NCBI RefSeq assembly: GCF_900172375.1
Contig: NZ_FWFS01000008.1
Location: forward strand, 174,345-238,344
Length of the DNA stretch: 64,000 nt
Direction: 5' to 3'
Origin: Aquimixticola soesokkakensis
GTDB lineage: Bacteria > Pseudomonadota > Alphaproteobacteria > Rhodobacterales > Rhodobacteraceae
How positions within the stretch are numbered: the stretch's first letter is position 1; each line of letters begins with the position of its first letter. Below, in pieces: positions 11,553 through 20,194 of the stretch. Position numbers and translations under genes: made by a program. The notes below the pieces were generated by a model that was not told where the DNA came from, ran no database searches, and saw only the letters and a program-made list of their open reading frames with translations.

Positions 11553-12656
11553 ATGGACGGGACCTTTGACGCCAAAGCCACCGCTCGCCTGACCGGAGCG
11601 CGCTTTCTGGCCGCTTTTGCCGAACTGGGCGCGCAGGCCATCGAAGCCGATATCTTGCAACCCGCCGAGGTGCTGTTGGACCTCTACGGCGAAGACATCC
11701 GCGCGCGCGCTTTCGTGACCCACGACCCGCTGCGCGGCGAAATGATGCTGCGCCCCGATTTCACCGTGCCCGTTGTGCAAGAGCACATGGCAGGCGGCGC
11801 AGAACCCGCGCGCTATTGCTACATGGGCGAGGTGTTTCGTGCCCAGGAACACGCCGGCCCGCGCGAGGCCGAATTCTTCCAGGTGGGCTATGAGGTGTTC
11901 GACCGCGTCAACACGCTCGACGCCGATGCCGAGGTCTTTGCCCTTTTTCACAGCCTGCTTGCGCCGCTCGGCTTGCGTGCCGCGGTGGGCGACATCGGCC
12001 TGCTGCTGGCGGCGATTGACGGGCTGGACACAACCGACAAACGCAAGGCTGCCCTCAAGCGCCACATCTGGCATCCCAAACGCTTTCGCGCCCTGCTGGA
12101 CCGCTTTGCGGGGCGCAGCGCTGTGCCTGCCAGCCGCCAGGCCTTGTTGGCCGCGTTGGACAGTGACGCGCCGCTGACGCAAGCGCCGATGATCGGCCTG
12201 CGTTCGCAAAGCGAAATCGCCAAACGCCTGACGGCCCTGCAAGAAGACGCGGCAACTGCGCCGCTTTCGCCAAACGATGTGGCGGGGCTCGAGACATTGT
12301 TCGCAATCGCCGACAAGGCTCCAAAATCGCTGGAAACCTTGCAGGAACTGGCCCTGACCATGCCCGCCATCGCCGGGCGCGTCGCGATGCTTGAAACGCG
12401 CTTCAACGCGCTTGATGCCAAGGGGATCGACCTGGGCGGGCTGGATTTCGAAGCCACCTACGGGCGTACGACGCTCGAATATTACGATGGCTTTGTGTTC
12501 GGGTTTTACGACGCATCCGACGCAGGCTTGCCGCCCGTCGCCAGCGGCGGGCGCTACGATGCGCTCACGCGGGTCTTGGGGCAGGGGCGCGAAATTCCGG
12601 CGGTCGGCGGCGTGATCCGCCCCGCCCTCGTGGCGCAATTGGAGGCAAAAGCATGA
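11553..12656 (+). CDS. hisZ: ATP phosphoribosyltransferase regulatory subunit HisZ
   Basis: Histidyl-tRNA-synthetase paralogue that lacks aminoacylation function and activates short-form HisG in the first step of histidine synthesis. The product is 367 residues with a class II catalytic-core fold: LRPDFTVPVVQEHM near residue 68, a motif-2-like YMGEVFRAQE near residue 90, and a C-terminal SGGRYDALT near residue 331. The anticodon-binding domain found in HisS is absent, as expected. The start lies 3 nt after hisS, and the 3' end overlaps hisG by 4 nt (ATGA), which fits a stoichiometric HisZ-HisG complex. Confidence 0.94.
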   Translation: MDGTFDAKATARLTGARFLAAFAELGAQAIEADILQPAEVLLDLYGEDIRARAFVTHDPLRGEMMLRPDFTVPVVQEHMAGGAEPARYCYMGEVFRAQEHAGPREAEFFQVGYEVFDRVNTLDADAEVFALFHSLLAPLGLRAAVGDIGLLLAAIDGLDTTDKRKAALKRHIWHPKRFRALLDRFAGRSAVPASRQALLAALDSDAPLTQAPMIGLRSQSEIAKRLTALQEDAATAPLSPNDVAGLETLFAIADKAPKSLETLQELALTMPAIAGRVAMLETRFNALDAKGIDLGGLDFEATYGRTTLEYYDGFVFGFYDASDAGLPPVASGGRYDALTRVLGQGREIPAVGGVIRPALVAQLEAKA

Positions 12657-13345
12657 TCAAACTCGGCGTGCCCTCCAAAGGGCGACTGATGGAAAAAACC
12701 TTCGAGTGGTTCGCGCAAGCAGGCATCACCCTCAAACGCACCGGCTCCGAGCGCGAATATGCGGGCGCTGTGGAAGGTGTCGAGGGCGTGAACCTCGTGC
12801 TGCTGTCGGCGGGAGAAATCCCGCGCGAACTGGCCGCAGGGCGCATCCATTTGGGCGTGACCGGCTCTGATCTGGTGCGCGACAAACTGGCCGATTGGCA
12901 AAATAGCGTGACCGAACAGGCGCTGATGGGATTTGGCCATGCCGATCTGATCATTGCCGTGCCCATGTGCTGGCCTGATGTCGACACGATCGAAGACCTC
13001 GACGCGGCCGCCAGCGCCTTTCGCGCAGAACACGGCTTTCGCCTGCGGATCGCGACGAAATACCACCGCCTCGTGCGCGAGTTCCTGCGCGATCAGGGCG
13101 TGGCGGACTATCAGCTCGTGGATAGCCAGGGCGCAACCGAAGGCACCGTGGCCAATCTGACGGCCGAGGCAATCGCCGACATCACCTCCTCGGGCGAAAC
13201 GCTGCGCGCCAACCACCTGAAAATCCTCAGCGACGGGTTGATCCACAAAAGCCAGGCAACGCTGTTCGCGTCGAAAACGGCGGATTGGGCGGGCTGCGAC
13301 GCGGCCAAGGCGGATCTCTCCGAACGGCTGAAGATCGCGCTCTGA
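12653..13345 (+). CDS. hisG: ATP phosphoribosyltransferase catalytic subunit (short form)
   Basis: Catalyses condensation of ATP with PRPP, the committed step of histidine biosynthesis. The product is 230 residues, the short HisG form that lacks the C-terminal histidine-binding regulatory domain and therefore needs HisZ. Visible motifs include GVPSKGRLME at the N-terminus, GVTGSDLVRD near residue 66, and the PRPP-binding-type stretch DSQGATEGTVANL near residues 157-169. It is the last gene of the hisS-hisZ-hisG operon and is convergent with the DUF1489 gene, with a possible shared terminator at 13371. Confidence 0.96.
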   Translation: MIKLGVPSKGRLMEKTFEWFAQAGITLKRTGSEREYAGAVEGVEGVNLVLLSAGEIPRELAAGRIHLGVTGSDLVRDKLADWQNSVTEQALMGFGHADLIIAVPMCWPDVDTIEDLDAAASAFRAEHGFRLRIATKYHRLVREFLRDQGVADYQLVDSQGATEGTVANLTAEAIADITSSGETLRANHLKILSDGLIHKSQATLFASKTADWAGCDAAKADLSERLKIAL

Positions 13346-13370
13346 TCTGCCTTCTTTCGGATAAAAATAC

Positions 13371-13396
13371 CCAGCGCGGCTCACCAGCGGCGCTGG
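13371..13396. terminator. Possible bidirectional terminator between hisG and DUF1489 gene
   Basis: Inverted repeat CCAGCGC / GCGCTGG (13371-13377 and 13390-13396) in the 56-bp gap between two convergent genes. The stem is GC-rich; an A-rich stretch to its left (ATAAAAATA) would give a U-tract only for the minus-strand transcript. Confidence 0.4.
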
Positions 13397-13401
13397 CCTT
13401 C

Positions 13402-13821
13402 CTATCTCAAGCCGAGTTCGGCCAAGGCCGCCGCAAGCTCTGCGGGCAAAGGCTCTTCGGTTTCGCGCCCCTTTGGCAAATCGGGCGGGCTATCGTCCAC
13501 CTTGAGATACCGCCATCCCTGAAAGGCGCGGCGCGGGGCGGGCTGTGTGCGGATCAGCGGTTTCGCCAGAACAATAGCGCAGCGCTTGATCCCGTCCGCG
13601 CCCTCGACAGCCTCAAGTCCCACAACCTCCTGACGCGCCTGAATCACCCCCTTGATGACCCAGAAAAGCGACCCTCCGGCGAGCACCCGGGCCTCCTCCT
13701 TGGGACGCATGCGGGTGACGTGGCGAATGGTGTTGCCGCTTTGCGCCGCGAGTCGGGCCGCCAATTGCTCAACCGTCTCGATTCCCACGCATAATTTCAC
13801 AAGATTTATGTGATCTGACAT
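13402..13821 (-). CDS. DUF1489 family protein
   Basis: Uncharacterised 139-residue protein of the DUF1489 family, common in Rhodobacterales. Recognisable elements are the start MSDHINLVKLCVG, HVTRMRPK near residue 38, LAGGSLFWVIKGVIQARQ near residues 49-66, and RRAFQGWRYL near residue 108. The ATG at 13821 is preceded by a purine-rich stretch. The same frame stays open far upstream on the minus strand across nrdJ, but that part is antisense mirror sequence. It is divergent from nrdJ with a 111-bp gap. No function is known. Confidence 0.85.
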   Translation of the reverse strand: MSDHINLVKLCVGIETVEQLAARLAAQSGNTIRHVTRMRPKEEARVLAGGSLFWVIKGVIQARQEVVGLEAVEGADGIKRCAIVLAKPLIRTQPAPRRAFQGWRYLKVDDSPPDLPKGRETEEPLPAELAAALAELGLR

Positions 13822-13932
13822 CGTGCCACCCCTACTGCTGGTGTTGATATAGGATTTTGCCCGTTGATCTGCTAGGGTCAGAGCGGTAAATCCCAGCTTC
13901 CCGAAAAGAATCCCCTCGAAGAGAGACTCATT

Positions 13933-16209
13933 ATGACCCGCTTTGCTGCCCCCATCGCCGAACAGATCTGGGATATGAAATATCGTCTGAAAGACGGGGA
14001 TGGCACGGTGCAGGACAAAAGCGTCGAAGACAGCTGGCGCCGCGTTGCGACCGCCTTGGCTTCGGTCGAAAAAGACGCAGCCCATTGGGAGCCGAAATTC
14101 TATTCGGCTTTGGAAGATTTCAAATTCCTGCCAGCGGGCCGTATTCTGGCGGGTGCGGGCACCGGTCGTACCGTGACCCTGTTCAACTGCTTTGTCATGG
14201 GCACGATCCCCGACTCCATGGGCGGCATTTTCGACATGCTCAAAGAGGCCGCGCTCACCATGCAGCAGGGCGGGGGCATCGGCTATGATTTCTCGACCAT
14301 CCGTCCCAAGGGCGCGGATGTCAAAGGCGTGGCCGCAGATGCCTCGGGTCCGCTGTCCTTCATGGATGTCTGGGACGCGATGTGCCGCACCATCATGTCG
14401 GCAGGCTCGCGCCGCGGGGCGATGATGGCAACGATGCGCTGCGACCACCCCGATATCGAACAGTTTATCGAGGCCAAACAGGATGCAGCCCGCCTGCGCA
14501 TGTTCAACCTCTCCGTGTTGGTCACCGATCCCTTCATGGAGGCCGTGAAAGCAGACGGTTCGTGGGATCTGAAGTTCGACGGCAAGGTGTATCACACCGT
14601 CCAGGCCCGCGATCTGTGGAACAAGATCATGAAGGGCACCTATGAATACGCCGAGCCGGGCGTGATTTTCATCGACCGCATCAACAAGATGAACAACCTG
14701 TCCTATTGCGAGGACATCGCGGCGACCAACCCCTGCGGCGAGCAACCCCTGCCGCCCTATGGCGCCTGCCTGCTCGGTTCGATCAACCTTGCGCGGCTTG
14801 TCGCAGAGCCGTTCGAAAAGGGCGCATCCCTTGATCTTGACGCGCTCGACGATCTGGTGCGCACGGCCATTCGCATGATGGACAACGTGGTGGATGCCTC
14901 GCGTTTCCCGCTTGAGGCCCAAGCGCGCGAAGCCGAGGCCAAGCGCCGCATCGGGCTTGGCGTCACCGGCCTTGCCGATGCCTTGCTGATGGTGGGGGAG
15001 GAATACGGCACGCCGCAGGCGGCAGCGATGTGCGAAAAATGGCTGCATGCCATTGCCCGTGCCTCCTATATGGCCTCGGCGGAACTTGCGAAGGAAAAAG
15101 GCGCTTTCCCCTTGTTTGACAAGGGAAAATACCTTGCCTCCGGGTCCTTGGCCCATATGGATCAGGATGTGCGTGACGCGATTGGCGAATATGGCATCCG
15201 CAACGCCCTGCTGACCTCCATCGCGCCCACCGGAACCATTTCGCTTTACGCCGGCAACGTGTCGAGCGGCATCGAGCCGGTGTTCGCCTATGCCTACACC
15301 CGAAAAGTGCTGCAAAAAGACGGCTCGCGCACCGAGGAAGAAGTGGTGGACTACGCCGTAAAACTCTACCGCGACAAATTCGGCGCCGATGCCGAACTGC
15401 CGGGCCATTTCGTGAACGCGCAGACGCTGGCGCCGCTCGCCCATGTGCGCATGCAGGCGGCGGCCCAGAAATGGGTCGACAGCTCGATCTCGAAAACCAT
15501 CAACTGCCCCGAGGATATTTCCTTTGACGACTTCAAAGAGGTCTATATGGAAGCCTACGAGAGCGGCTGCAAAGGCTGCACCACCTACCGCCCCAACGAT
15601 GTGACCGGCTCGGTCCTGTCGGTCTCGCAAACCTCCGAAGCAACGCCGGAAACGGACGAAGGCGCGGAAGTGGTGTATCTGTCCGATCCGCTGGATCGCC
15701 CGCAGGCCCTCGAAGGCAATACCTACAAGCTCAAATGGCCCGATTCCGAGCACGCGATCTACATCACGATCAACGACATTCTGATCGGCGGGCATCGCCG
15801 CCCCTTCGAGGTCTTTATCAACTCCAAAAACATGGAGCATTTCGCCTGGACCGTGGCGCTCACACGCATGATCTCGGCCGTGTTCCGGCGCGGTGGGGAT
15901 GTGTCCTTCGTGGTGGAGGAACTCAAAGCCGTGTTCGACCCGCGCGGCGGCGCATGGATCAAGGGCAAATACATCCCCTCGATCCTTGCGGCGATTGGCG
16001 GTGTGATCGAAACCCACCTCATCCAGACCGGCTTCATCGCGGGTGAAGGCCTTGGCCTGAAAACCGACCCGCAAGCCGAGGTCTCGCAACTCGGGGCTTC
16101 AGGCGGCAAACCCAAAGGCAAAGCCTGCTCCTCCTGCGGCGGCTACGAAATGCGCATGGTAGAAGGCTGCATGACCTGCGCCTCCTGCGGCTTCTCGAAG
16201 TGCGGATAA
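13933..16209 (+). CDS. nrdJ: Adenosylcobalamin-dependent (class II) ribonucleoside-diphosphate reductase
   Basis: Reduces ribonucleotides to deoxyribonucleotides using a B12-derived radical. The product is 758 residues. The core motifs are FNCFVMG near residue 84 (redox cysteine), NPCGEQPLPP near residue 265 (radical cysteine and glutamate), and PTGTISLYAG near residue 431. The C-terminus has a four-cysteine CSSCGG...CMTCASCG zinc-ribbon-like tail that also provides the redox cysteines. Fusion to a C-terminal domain with this cysteine tail is typical of alphaproteobacterial NrdJ. The ATG at 13933 follows GAAGAGAGA. No cobalamin riboswitch was recognised in the 111-bp leader. Confidence 0.93.
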   Translation: MTRFAAPIAEQIWDMKYRLKDGDGTVQDKSVEDSWRRVATALASVEKDAAHWEPKFYSALEDFKFLPAGRILAGAGTGRTVTLFNCFVMGTIPDSMGGIFDMLKEAALTMQQGGGIGYDFSTIRPKGADVKGVAADASGPLSFMDVWDAMCRTIMSAGSRRGAMMATMRCDHPDIEQFIEAKQDAARLRMFNLSVLVTDPFMEAVKADGSWDLKFDGKVYHTVQARDLWNKIMKGTYEYAEPGVIFIDRINKMNNLSYCEDIAATNPCGEQPLPPYGACLLGSINLARLVAEPFEKGASLDLDALDDLVRTAIRMMDNVVDASRFPLEAQAREAEAKRRIGLGVTGLADALLMVGEEYGTPQAAAMCEKWLHAIARASYMASAELAKEKGAFPLFDKGKYLASGSLAHMDQDVRDAIGEYGIRNALLTSIAPTGTISLYAGNVSSGIEPVFAYAYTRKVLQKDGSRTEEEVVDYAVKLYRDKFGADAELPGHFVNAQTLAPLAHVRMQAAAQKWVDSSISKTINCPEDISFDDFKEVYMEAYESGCKGCTTYRPNDVTGSVLSVSQTSEATPETDEGAEVVYLSDPLDRPQALEGNTYKLKWPDSEHAIYITINDILIGGHRRPFEVFINSKNMEHFAWTVALTRMISAVFRRGGDVSFVVEELKAVFDPRGGAWIKGKYIPSILAAIGGVIETHLIQTGFIAGEGLGLKTDPQAEVSQLGASGGKPKGKACSSCGGYEMRMVEGCMTCASCGFSKCG

Positions 16210-16388
16210 TGTGCGCGGCTTGAGCAGTAGTCAGAGAAAGCAGATGAATGCGCAAAGGAAACCAAAAGGCTGCGCACGGTGTGTCAAGGTAGAAATGGCA
16301 CCCTTCGTGCAGATTTCCACGCTTCGATCTGATACAGACGTATTGCTCGTGAAACGTTGGTGTCTGGCACCATAAGCCCGAACTAGAA

Positions 16389-16416
16389 GAGGCGCAGGAT
16401 TCACGTCCTGCGCCTC
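16389..16416. terminator. Strong hairpin between nrdJ and tniQ-like gene
   Basis: Perfect 11-bp inverted repeat GAGGCGCAGGA / TCCTGCGCCTC with a 6-nt loop. It lies 24 bp beyond the stop of the minus-strand tniQ-like gene and 180 bp beyond nrdJ. The T-tract is poor on both sides, so it may be a bidirectional or Rho-assisted terminator. Confidence 0.6.
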
Positions 16417-16439
16417 CTTCGTTCCACCGTTTCAGATGG

Positions 16440-17515
16440 TTAAGAAAGGACCCGGTCGGTTTCTGTCCGTAGGTAGACGTTTCCGAACGGACGGCTGCTG
16501 CCGCCCAGCGGCTCAATATCGGCATCGCGCAGTTGGCGAACCAACTTCTGCCACGGTGCTGCATAGGTCTCTGCCAAAAGCTTCGGGGTCATGTAGCGTG
16601 ATCGGAAGGCGGTTTCGTCCTCCGAGGTGAAGTACACCTGATCTGCCTTCGTGATGGGGTTCTTCAAGGTCGTCGTCTGAACGTGCCCGCTGTCGATCAT
16701 GCGCTTCAGGTTCGACGGCTGACCGATGCCGACGGTCTTCGCGAAGACTTCGATGCTCTTCGCATTGATCGGGTCGGGCTGTAGAGCAGCGACGACGTCC
16801 TCATGGTAGACATGGATGGCGGCATATCCTTCGCGTTCCATCCCGTTTCCGACACGCTTGATGCGCCCATCGCGGATGGCGGCAATGATCTCGCCGGGAC
16901 CGACCTTCAGACGCTGTGCGGACTTCGAGATGTGTTCCCACCCATGCTGCGCCTGCCGAAGTTGCTGAGCGCCCGTCAGGACGCTGTCCAGAAAGGCGCG
17001 CCCCTGATCCGGATGCCAGACGGCTTTGACGTTGGGTGCGTCCAATGCTGGTACGAGAACGCCGTCGGCGACGAGCAGATCGAACTGGGAACGCGTTGCA
17101 TTGATTAGTGCCGCCATGTCCTTCGACGTGACGTAGTTGGTCAATCGTTCGAGGATGGGAGCAGCGGTTTCGGCATCAAAGACCTCCCATGCATCCGGCA
17201 CGCCTTGATCGGCCTCAGGGACGATTTGTTCGGCAGCCAGCGCCTTCCTCAGCCGTCTCTGGTCAACGCCACAGGCTTGCGCGGCTGTCCGGACGGAATG
17301 TAGCCGACGAGACAGGACCGGCTCCCCCAGCAGATCATCGCCCGGGCCAAGCGGCCAGGTCGCCAGCATATGGTCCCGCAGGATGTCCCGGAACGCCGCA
17401 TAGTCAGGGTTGTCCCGGTAATCATGCGCCAAACGGTCGTAAGGCTGTGGAAAGATGGCTTTGGGGCCGTCGTGGGGAGATCCCGGTTTGCGCTGAAGGG
17501 CATCAAAGGTGCTCT
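16440..17515 (-). pseudogene. TniQ-like protein, 5'-truncated by IS21-family remnant
   Basis: The open frame (~358 residues) resembles the C-terminal part of TniQ-family proteins found in Rhodobacterales: LGEPVLSRRLHSVRTAAQACG, a helix-turn-helix-like region, then repeats of short DNA-binding-like segments (TSKDMAALINATRSQFDLL near residue 132). TniQ proteins are accessory factors of Tn7/Tn5053-type transposition, but standalone copies are common. Full-length relatives normally have an additional N-terminal zinc-binding TniQ domain, which is missing here. The frame's first codons (TTG at 17531) lie inside istB sequence, so the 5' end was lost when istB sequence was joined here. The similarity is from memory of the family and only moderately certain. 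Confidence 0.6.
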
Positions 17516-17748
17516 TCCATCTGCTCAGCAAGCTCTACGAGCGCACCAGCGTCATCATCACCACAAACCTCAGCTTCTCAGAATGGGCGCAGCTATTCGG
17601 AGACGCAAAGATGACCACGGCTCTCTTGGATCGGCTTACCCACCGCTGCCACATCCTCGAAACTGGCAACGACAGCTACCGCTTCAAGGCCAACTCCGAG
17701 TCTGCAAAGAAAACACGAAAGGAGACCAAAACGTTGACCCCGTCATAG
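17503..17748 (+). pseudogene. IS21-family IstB ATPase, C-terminal fragment
   Basis: About 80 codons encode the C-terminus of the IS21 helper ATPase IstB. The motifs [37 protein letters not shown] and [14 protein letters not shown] are in family order, ending at a TAG at 17746-17748. Walker A, Walker B and the whole of istA are missing, so it cannot function. The left break point is fused directly to tniQ-like sequence in opposite orientation, which implies a deletion after the original insertion. IS21-type terminal repeats follow immediately downstream. Confidence 0.85.
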
Positions 17749-17820
17749 ACCGCGGCACATAACTGAGGGTGGGTCAAATCTCAGTGAAAATACCGGGTCA
17801 GTTCTCAGTGACAATCAACA
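17749..17820 (+). mobile_element. Right end of IS21-family element (multiple terminal repeats)
   Basis: Two copies of a GGGTCAnnTCTCAGTGAnA repeat, at 17771-17789 and 17795-17813, spaced 24 bp apart, lie directly after the istB stop. Repeated terminal sites of this kind are characteristic of IS21 ends. The element probably ends at the CA near 17820. No matching left end is present. Confidence 0.7.
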
Positions 17821-18054
17821 CGTTCAATTCTCGAATGCGGAAAAATGCACTGTGTCAGGGGTTGCTGTCTTGTTTGCGATAGGCAAATCAATTCTGCATA
17901 TATAAATATTAAACATTTGCTATTATGTTTTCTAATGTTAAATTTATGAGACGTTCATATCTGACAACAGGCTCCATGTGGGCGGTTAGATTCGTGTCAC
18001 AGCTTGCGTTTGGAGGCGTGTTGGTGTGGCGAAGATATTTGAGGAGGAGTGGTC
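17821..18054 (+). other. AT-rich promoter region upstream of SDR gene
   Basis: Noncoding. Base composition drops sharply to AT-rich directly after the IS21 end. It holds one TTTGC-N5-GCAAA dyad (17873-17887), a TATAAATATT stretch at 17901 that could serve as a -10 region, and a GAGGAGGAG ribosome site at 18041-18049. Nothing else was recognised. Confidence 0.5.
17873..17887. promoter_or_regulatory. Predicted IclR-type operator, site A
   Basis: Dyad TTTGC-GATAG-GCAAA, perfect arms, 168 bp upstream of the SDR start at 18055. It matches the consensus shared with sites B-F in this window. Confidence 0.5.
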
Positions 18055-18792
18055 ATGAATGTTGAAGGTAAGGTCGTCTTGATCAGTGGGGCGGCCCGTG
18101 GGATGGGCGCGACAGAAGCGCGCGACTTCGCAGCTGCTGGGGCAAGGCTCGTATTGGGAGACGTACTTGAGGATGAGGTGCGGACTCTGGTCGCCGAAAT
18201 CGGGACAGATGCAGCGGTTGCGGTGCGTCTCGATGTGACAAAAGCGGCGGATTGGCAGGCGGCTGTGGATGCAGCGCAGGCGCGTTTTGGACGTCTCGAT
18301 GTGCTTGTGAACAATGCGGGAATTTTGCGGTTTTCCGATATTCTCAGCTGTTCGGATGAAGAGTGGGAACAGGTGATTGGCATCAATCTAAGTGGTACTT
18401 TCAAAGGTATACGTGCCGTCGTTCCGCTCATGGAGGCCGGAGGCGGCGGGTCCATCGTCAACATCTCTTCGACGTCTGGGCTCAAGGGGTTTTCCGGCGT
18501 TCCGGCTTATATCGCATCGAAATTCGGCATTCGCGGCCTGACGAAAGCAGCGGCTGTCGAACTTGCGTCAAAGGGCATTCGTGTGAATTCGGTTCATCCC
18601 GGAAATATCAACACCGACATGGTTGACGGGCTCTACGCAGATTACCGGCATGTGCCGATGAACCGTGTCGGAGAGCCGGGCGAAATCAGCAAGTTGGTGA
18701 TGTTCCTGGCCAGCGAGGACAGTTCGTTTTCCACGGGCGCGGAATTTGTTGCGGATGGCGGGGAAACCAGCGGGATGCCGAATTTATTCTAA
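18055..18792 (+). CDS. SDR-family NAD(P)-dependent oxidoreductase
   Basis: Classical short-chain dehydrogenase of 245 residues, probably oxidising or reducing a secondary alcohol/ketone. The cofactor site is SGAARGMG near residues 11-18, NNAG is near residue 86, the catalytic serine lies in SSTSG near 138, and Tyr/Lys lie in YIASK near 152. It resembles cyclic-alcohol or hydroxysteroid dehydrogenases of the FabG-like group, but the substrate cannot be read from sequence. The ATG at 18055 is chosen because GAGGAGGAG sits 6 bp upstream; a GTG at 18049 lies within that site. It is first in a cluster with the binding protein at 18905. The dyad at 17873 is the likely control point. Confidence 0.88.
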   Translation: MNVEGKVVLISGAARGMGATEARDFAAAGARLVLGDVLEDEVRTLVAEIGTDAAVAVRLDVTKAADWQAAVDAAQARFGRLDVLVNNAGILRFSDILSCSDEEWEQVIGINLSGTFKGIRAVVPLMEAGGGGSIVNISSTSGLKGFSGVPAYIASKFGIRGLTKAAAVELASKGIRVNSVHPGNINTDMVDGLYADYRHVPMNRVGEPGEISKLVMFLASEDSSFSTGAEFVADGGETSGMPNLF

Positions 18793-18805
18793 GCAAATTT
18801 TTGCT
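18792..18805. promoter_or_regulatory. Inverted repeat upstream of binding-protein gene
   Basis: Perfect dyad AGCAAA-TT-TTTGCT immediately after the SDR stop. It contains the same half-sites as the TTTGC-N5-GCAAA motif but in outward arrangement and with shorter spacing, so its status as an operator is uncertain. Confidence 0.35.
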
Positions 18806-18821
18806 GAATTAATTCGCAAAT

Positions 18822-18842
18822 ATTGAACTTAAGAAGTTCAAT
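18822..18842. promoter_or_regulatory. 9-bp perfect inverted repeat, unknown role
   Basis: ATTGAACTT-AAG-AAGTTCAAT, perfect arms, between the SDR and binding-protein genes and 63 bp before the latter. It is AT-rich with no T-tract, so an operator is more likely than a terminator. Confidence 0.4.
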
Positions 18843-18904
18843 CAATGGGCTAGGTGTCGAAAGAGGAGCGACGCTGCGGCTTTCATCTAAGGGAGGAAAG
18901 AGAC

Positions 18905-19993
18905 ATGCAGAAAACGTATCGGGCGACCGGGCTTGGAGTTGCGGCTGCCACAGTCGCGGCCGTTTGGGCGCAGGGCGCGCTTGCGGAGGGCTTCGTATAT
19001 GTCAACGAACATATCGACATCGCGCCATTGTGCGGTGAGGAACCGATCCGCGTGGCGCTCGTCGATGGCTATGGCGGCAATTCATGGCGCCGGACGGCCA
19101 TTGCCGAAATCGAAGACGAGGCTTCGAAATGTGAGAATATCGTCGAGGTGACCTACGCCGAAGCCGGCGGGGATTTGCAGGCCTATAGTGCCGCGATCAA
19201 TGGCTTCGTCGCCCAAGGCTATGAAATCATCCTAGCCTACACCGACTTCGGAGATGCAGCGATCCCGGCCTATCGGGCGGCCCAGATGGCTGGAACGACG
19301 ATGGTGCCGTATTTCTCCGATCTGAGCGGTCAGATCGGGGTCGATTATGCCGCGAATCCGTTTGAGGATGCGTTTCGCGCAGGCTCGATTTTTGGCGAAT
19401 GGGTCGGAGAAACCATTGGCGAGGGAAAAACTGTCTTTCTTGGCGGTCTGGCTGGGTCCGCCTCGTCTGTGACGTTCCTCGAAGGCTACAAAGAGGGGTT
19501 GAAAGCCTATCCTGAAGTCGAGCTTTTGGATGACAATTTCATCGTGACGAACTGGAATCCCGCCGATGCACAAAAAGCGGTGGCGGGCCTGATTGCAAAA
19601 TATCCCGAGATTGATGCGATTGCGACAGACTACGGTGTGACCAGCCTTGCCGCTGTCAAAGCCTATCAGGCGGCAGGTCTGCCAGTTCCCGCGATGGCGT
19701 TCATTGCGACCAATAATGAATACAGCTGCAAGTGGATGGAGGCCAAGGAAAGCGGTGACGTCTGGCCGCAACTCGCGCTGAGCGGGACCACCGCCGATGT
19801 GCGGTTTGCTTTGCGCGCGGGGCTGGCGGCGCGCAATGGTTTGGACGCGCCCGAGCCAAGAGCGCTGGTTGCCTTCCCGTTTGCCGATAGCGCAGCCGGC
19901 GTTGATCCGCTCTGTGATCCCGAGCTGCCGCCGGATGCAGATCTGTCCTCTTCTTTGCCGATGGACAAAATGGTGTCGCTTTTTGAGCAGTGA
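18905..19993 (+). CDS. ABC transporter substrate-binding protein (sugar-type, periplasmic)
   Basis: Periplasmic receptor of the type I (RbsB-like) binding-protein fold, 362 residues. A Sec signal peptide covers residues 1-27 (cleavage after ALA). The mature part has VALVDGYGGNSWRR near residue 49, YSAAINGFVAQGYE near 96, TNWNPADAQKAVAGLIAKYP near 212 and DYGVTSL near 235. It is closely similar in layout to the protein at 39018, sharing the C-terminal PPDADLSS-LP-DK motif, and more distantly to that at 24548. AAGGGAGG lies 8 bp before the ATG. No transporter gene adjoins it, so it probably serves one of the ABC systems at 23516-28235 or 51876-55348. The ligand is unknown. Confidence 0.88.
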   Translation: MQKTYRATGLGVAAATVAAVWAQGALAEGFVYVNEHIDIAPLCGEEPIRVALVDGYGGNSWRRTAIAEIEDEASKCENIVEVTYAEAGGDLQAYSAAINGFVAQGYEIILAYTDFGDAAIPAYRAAQMAGTTMVPYFSDLSGQIGVDYAANPFEDAFRAGSIFGEWVGETIGEGKTVFLGGLAGSASSVTFLEGYKEGLKAYPEVELLDDNFIVTNWNPADAQKAVAGLIAKYPEIDAIATDYGVTSLAAVKAYQAAGLPVPAMAFIATNNEYSCKWMEAKESGDVWPQLALSGTTADVRFALRAGLAARNGLDAPEPRALVAFPFADSAAGVDPLCDPELPPDADLSSSLPMDKMVSLFEQ

Positions 19994-20021
19994 GGCGACA
20001 TGCCTCGTTGTTCTGACATCG

Positions 20022-20056
20022 CCGGATCGCCTTTTGGGCGGTCCGGGTTTTCTGTT
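20022..20056 (+). terminator. Rho-independent terminator after binding-protein gene
   Basis: Stem CCGGATCGCC / GGCGGTCCGG (one G-U pair) with a 5-nt loop, followed by GTTTTCTGTTT. It lies 29 bp after the stop at 19993. Confidence 0.75.
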
Positions 20057-20194
20057 TCTGTCTGAACGCATCTCGCGATTTTTAAGTTCAGCCAATGTCC
20101 TACAGAGGACAAAGCTGTTATCAAGGAGAGCCTTGCGCGCAGGATATGGTCGCGTGACATCAATGATGAGCTGGAACTTGGGTGGCGACACGAA

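Noticed and set aside
13822..13932. Possible cobalamin riboswitch before nrdJ
   Set aside because: The leader is only ~110 bp and no B12-box-like GCCACTG element or supporting helices were seen.
13402..16089. 895-codon minus-strand frame
   Set aside because: Only its last 139 codons (DUF1489, from 13821) are real; the rest mirrors nrdJ.
17516..17531. TTG start for the tniQ-like gene at 17531
   Set aside because: The codons lie within istB-derived DNA, so this is not the gene's original start.
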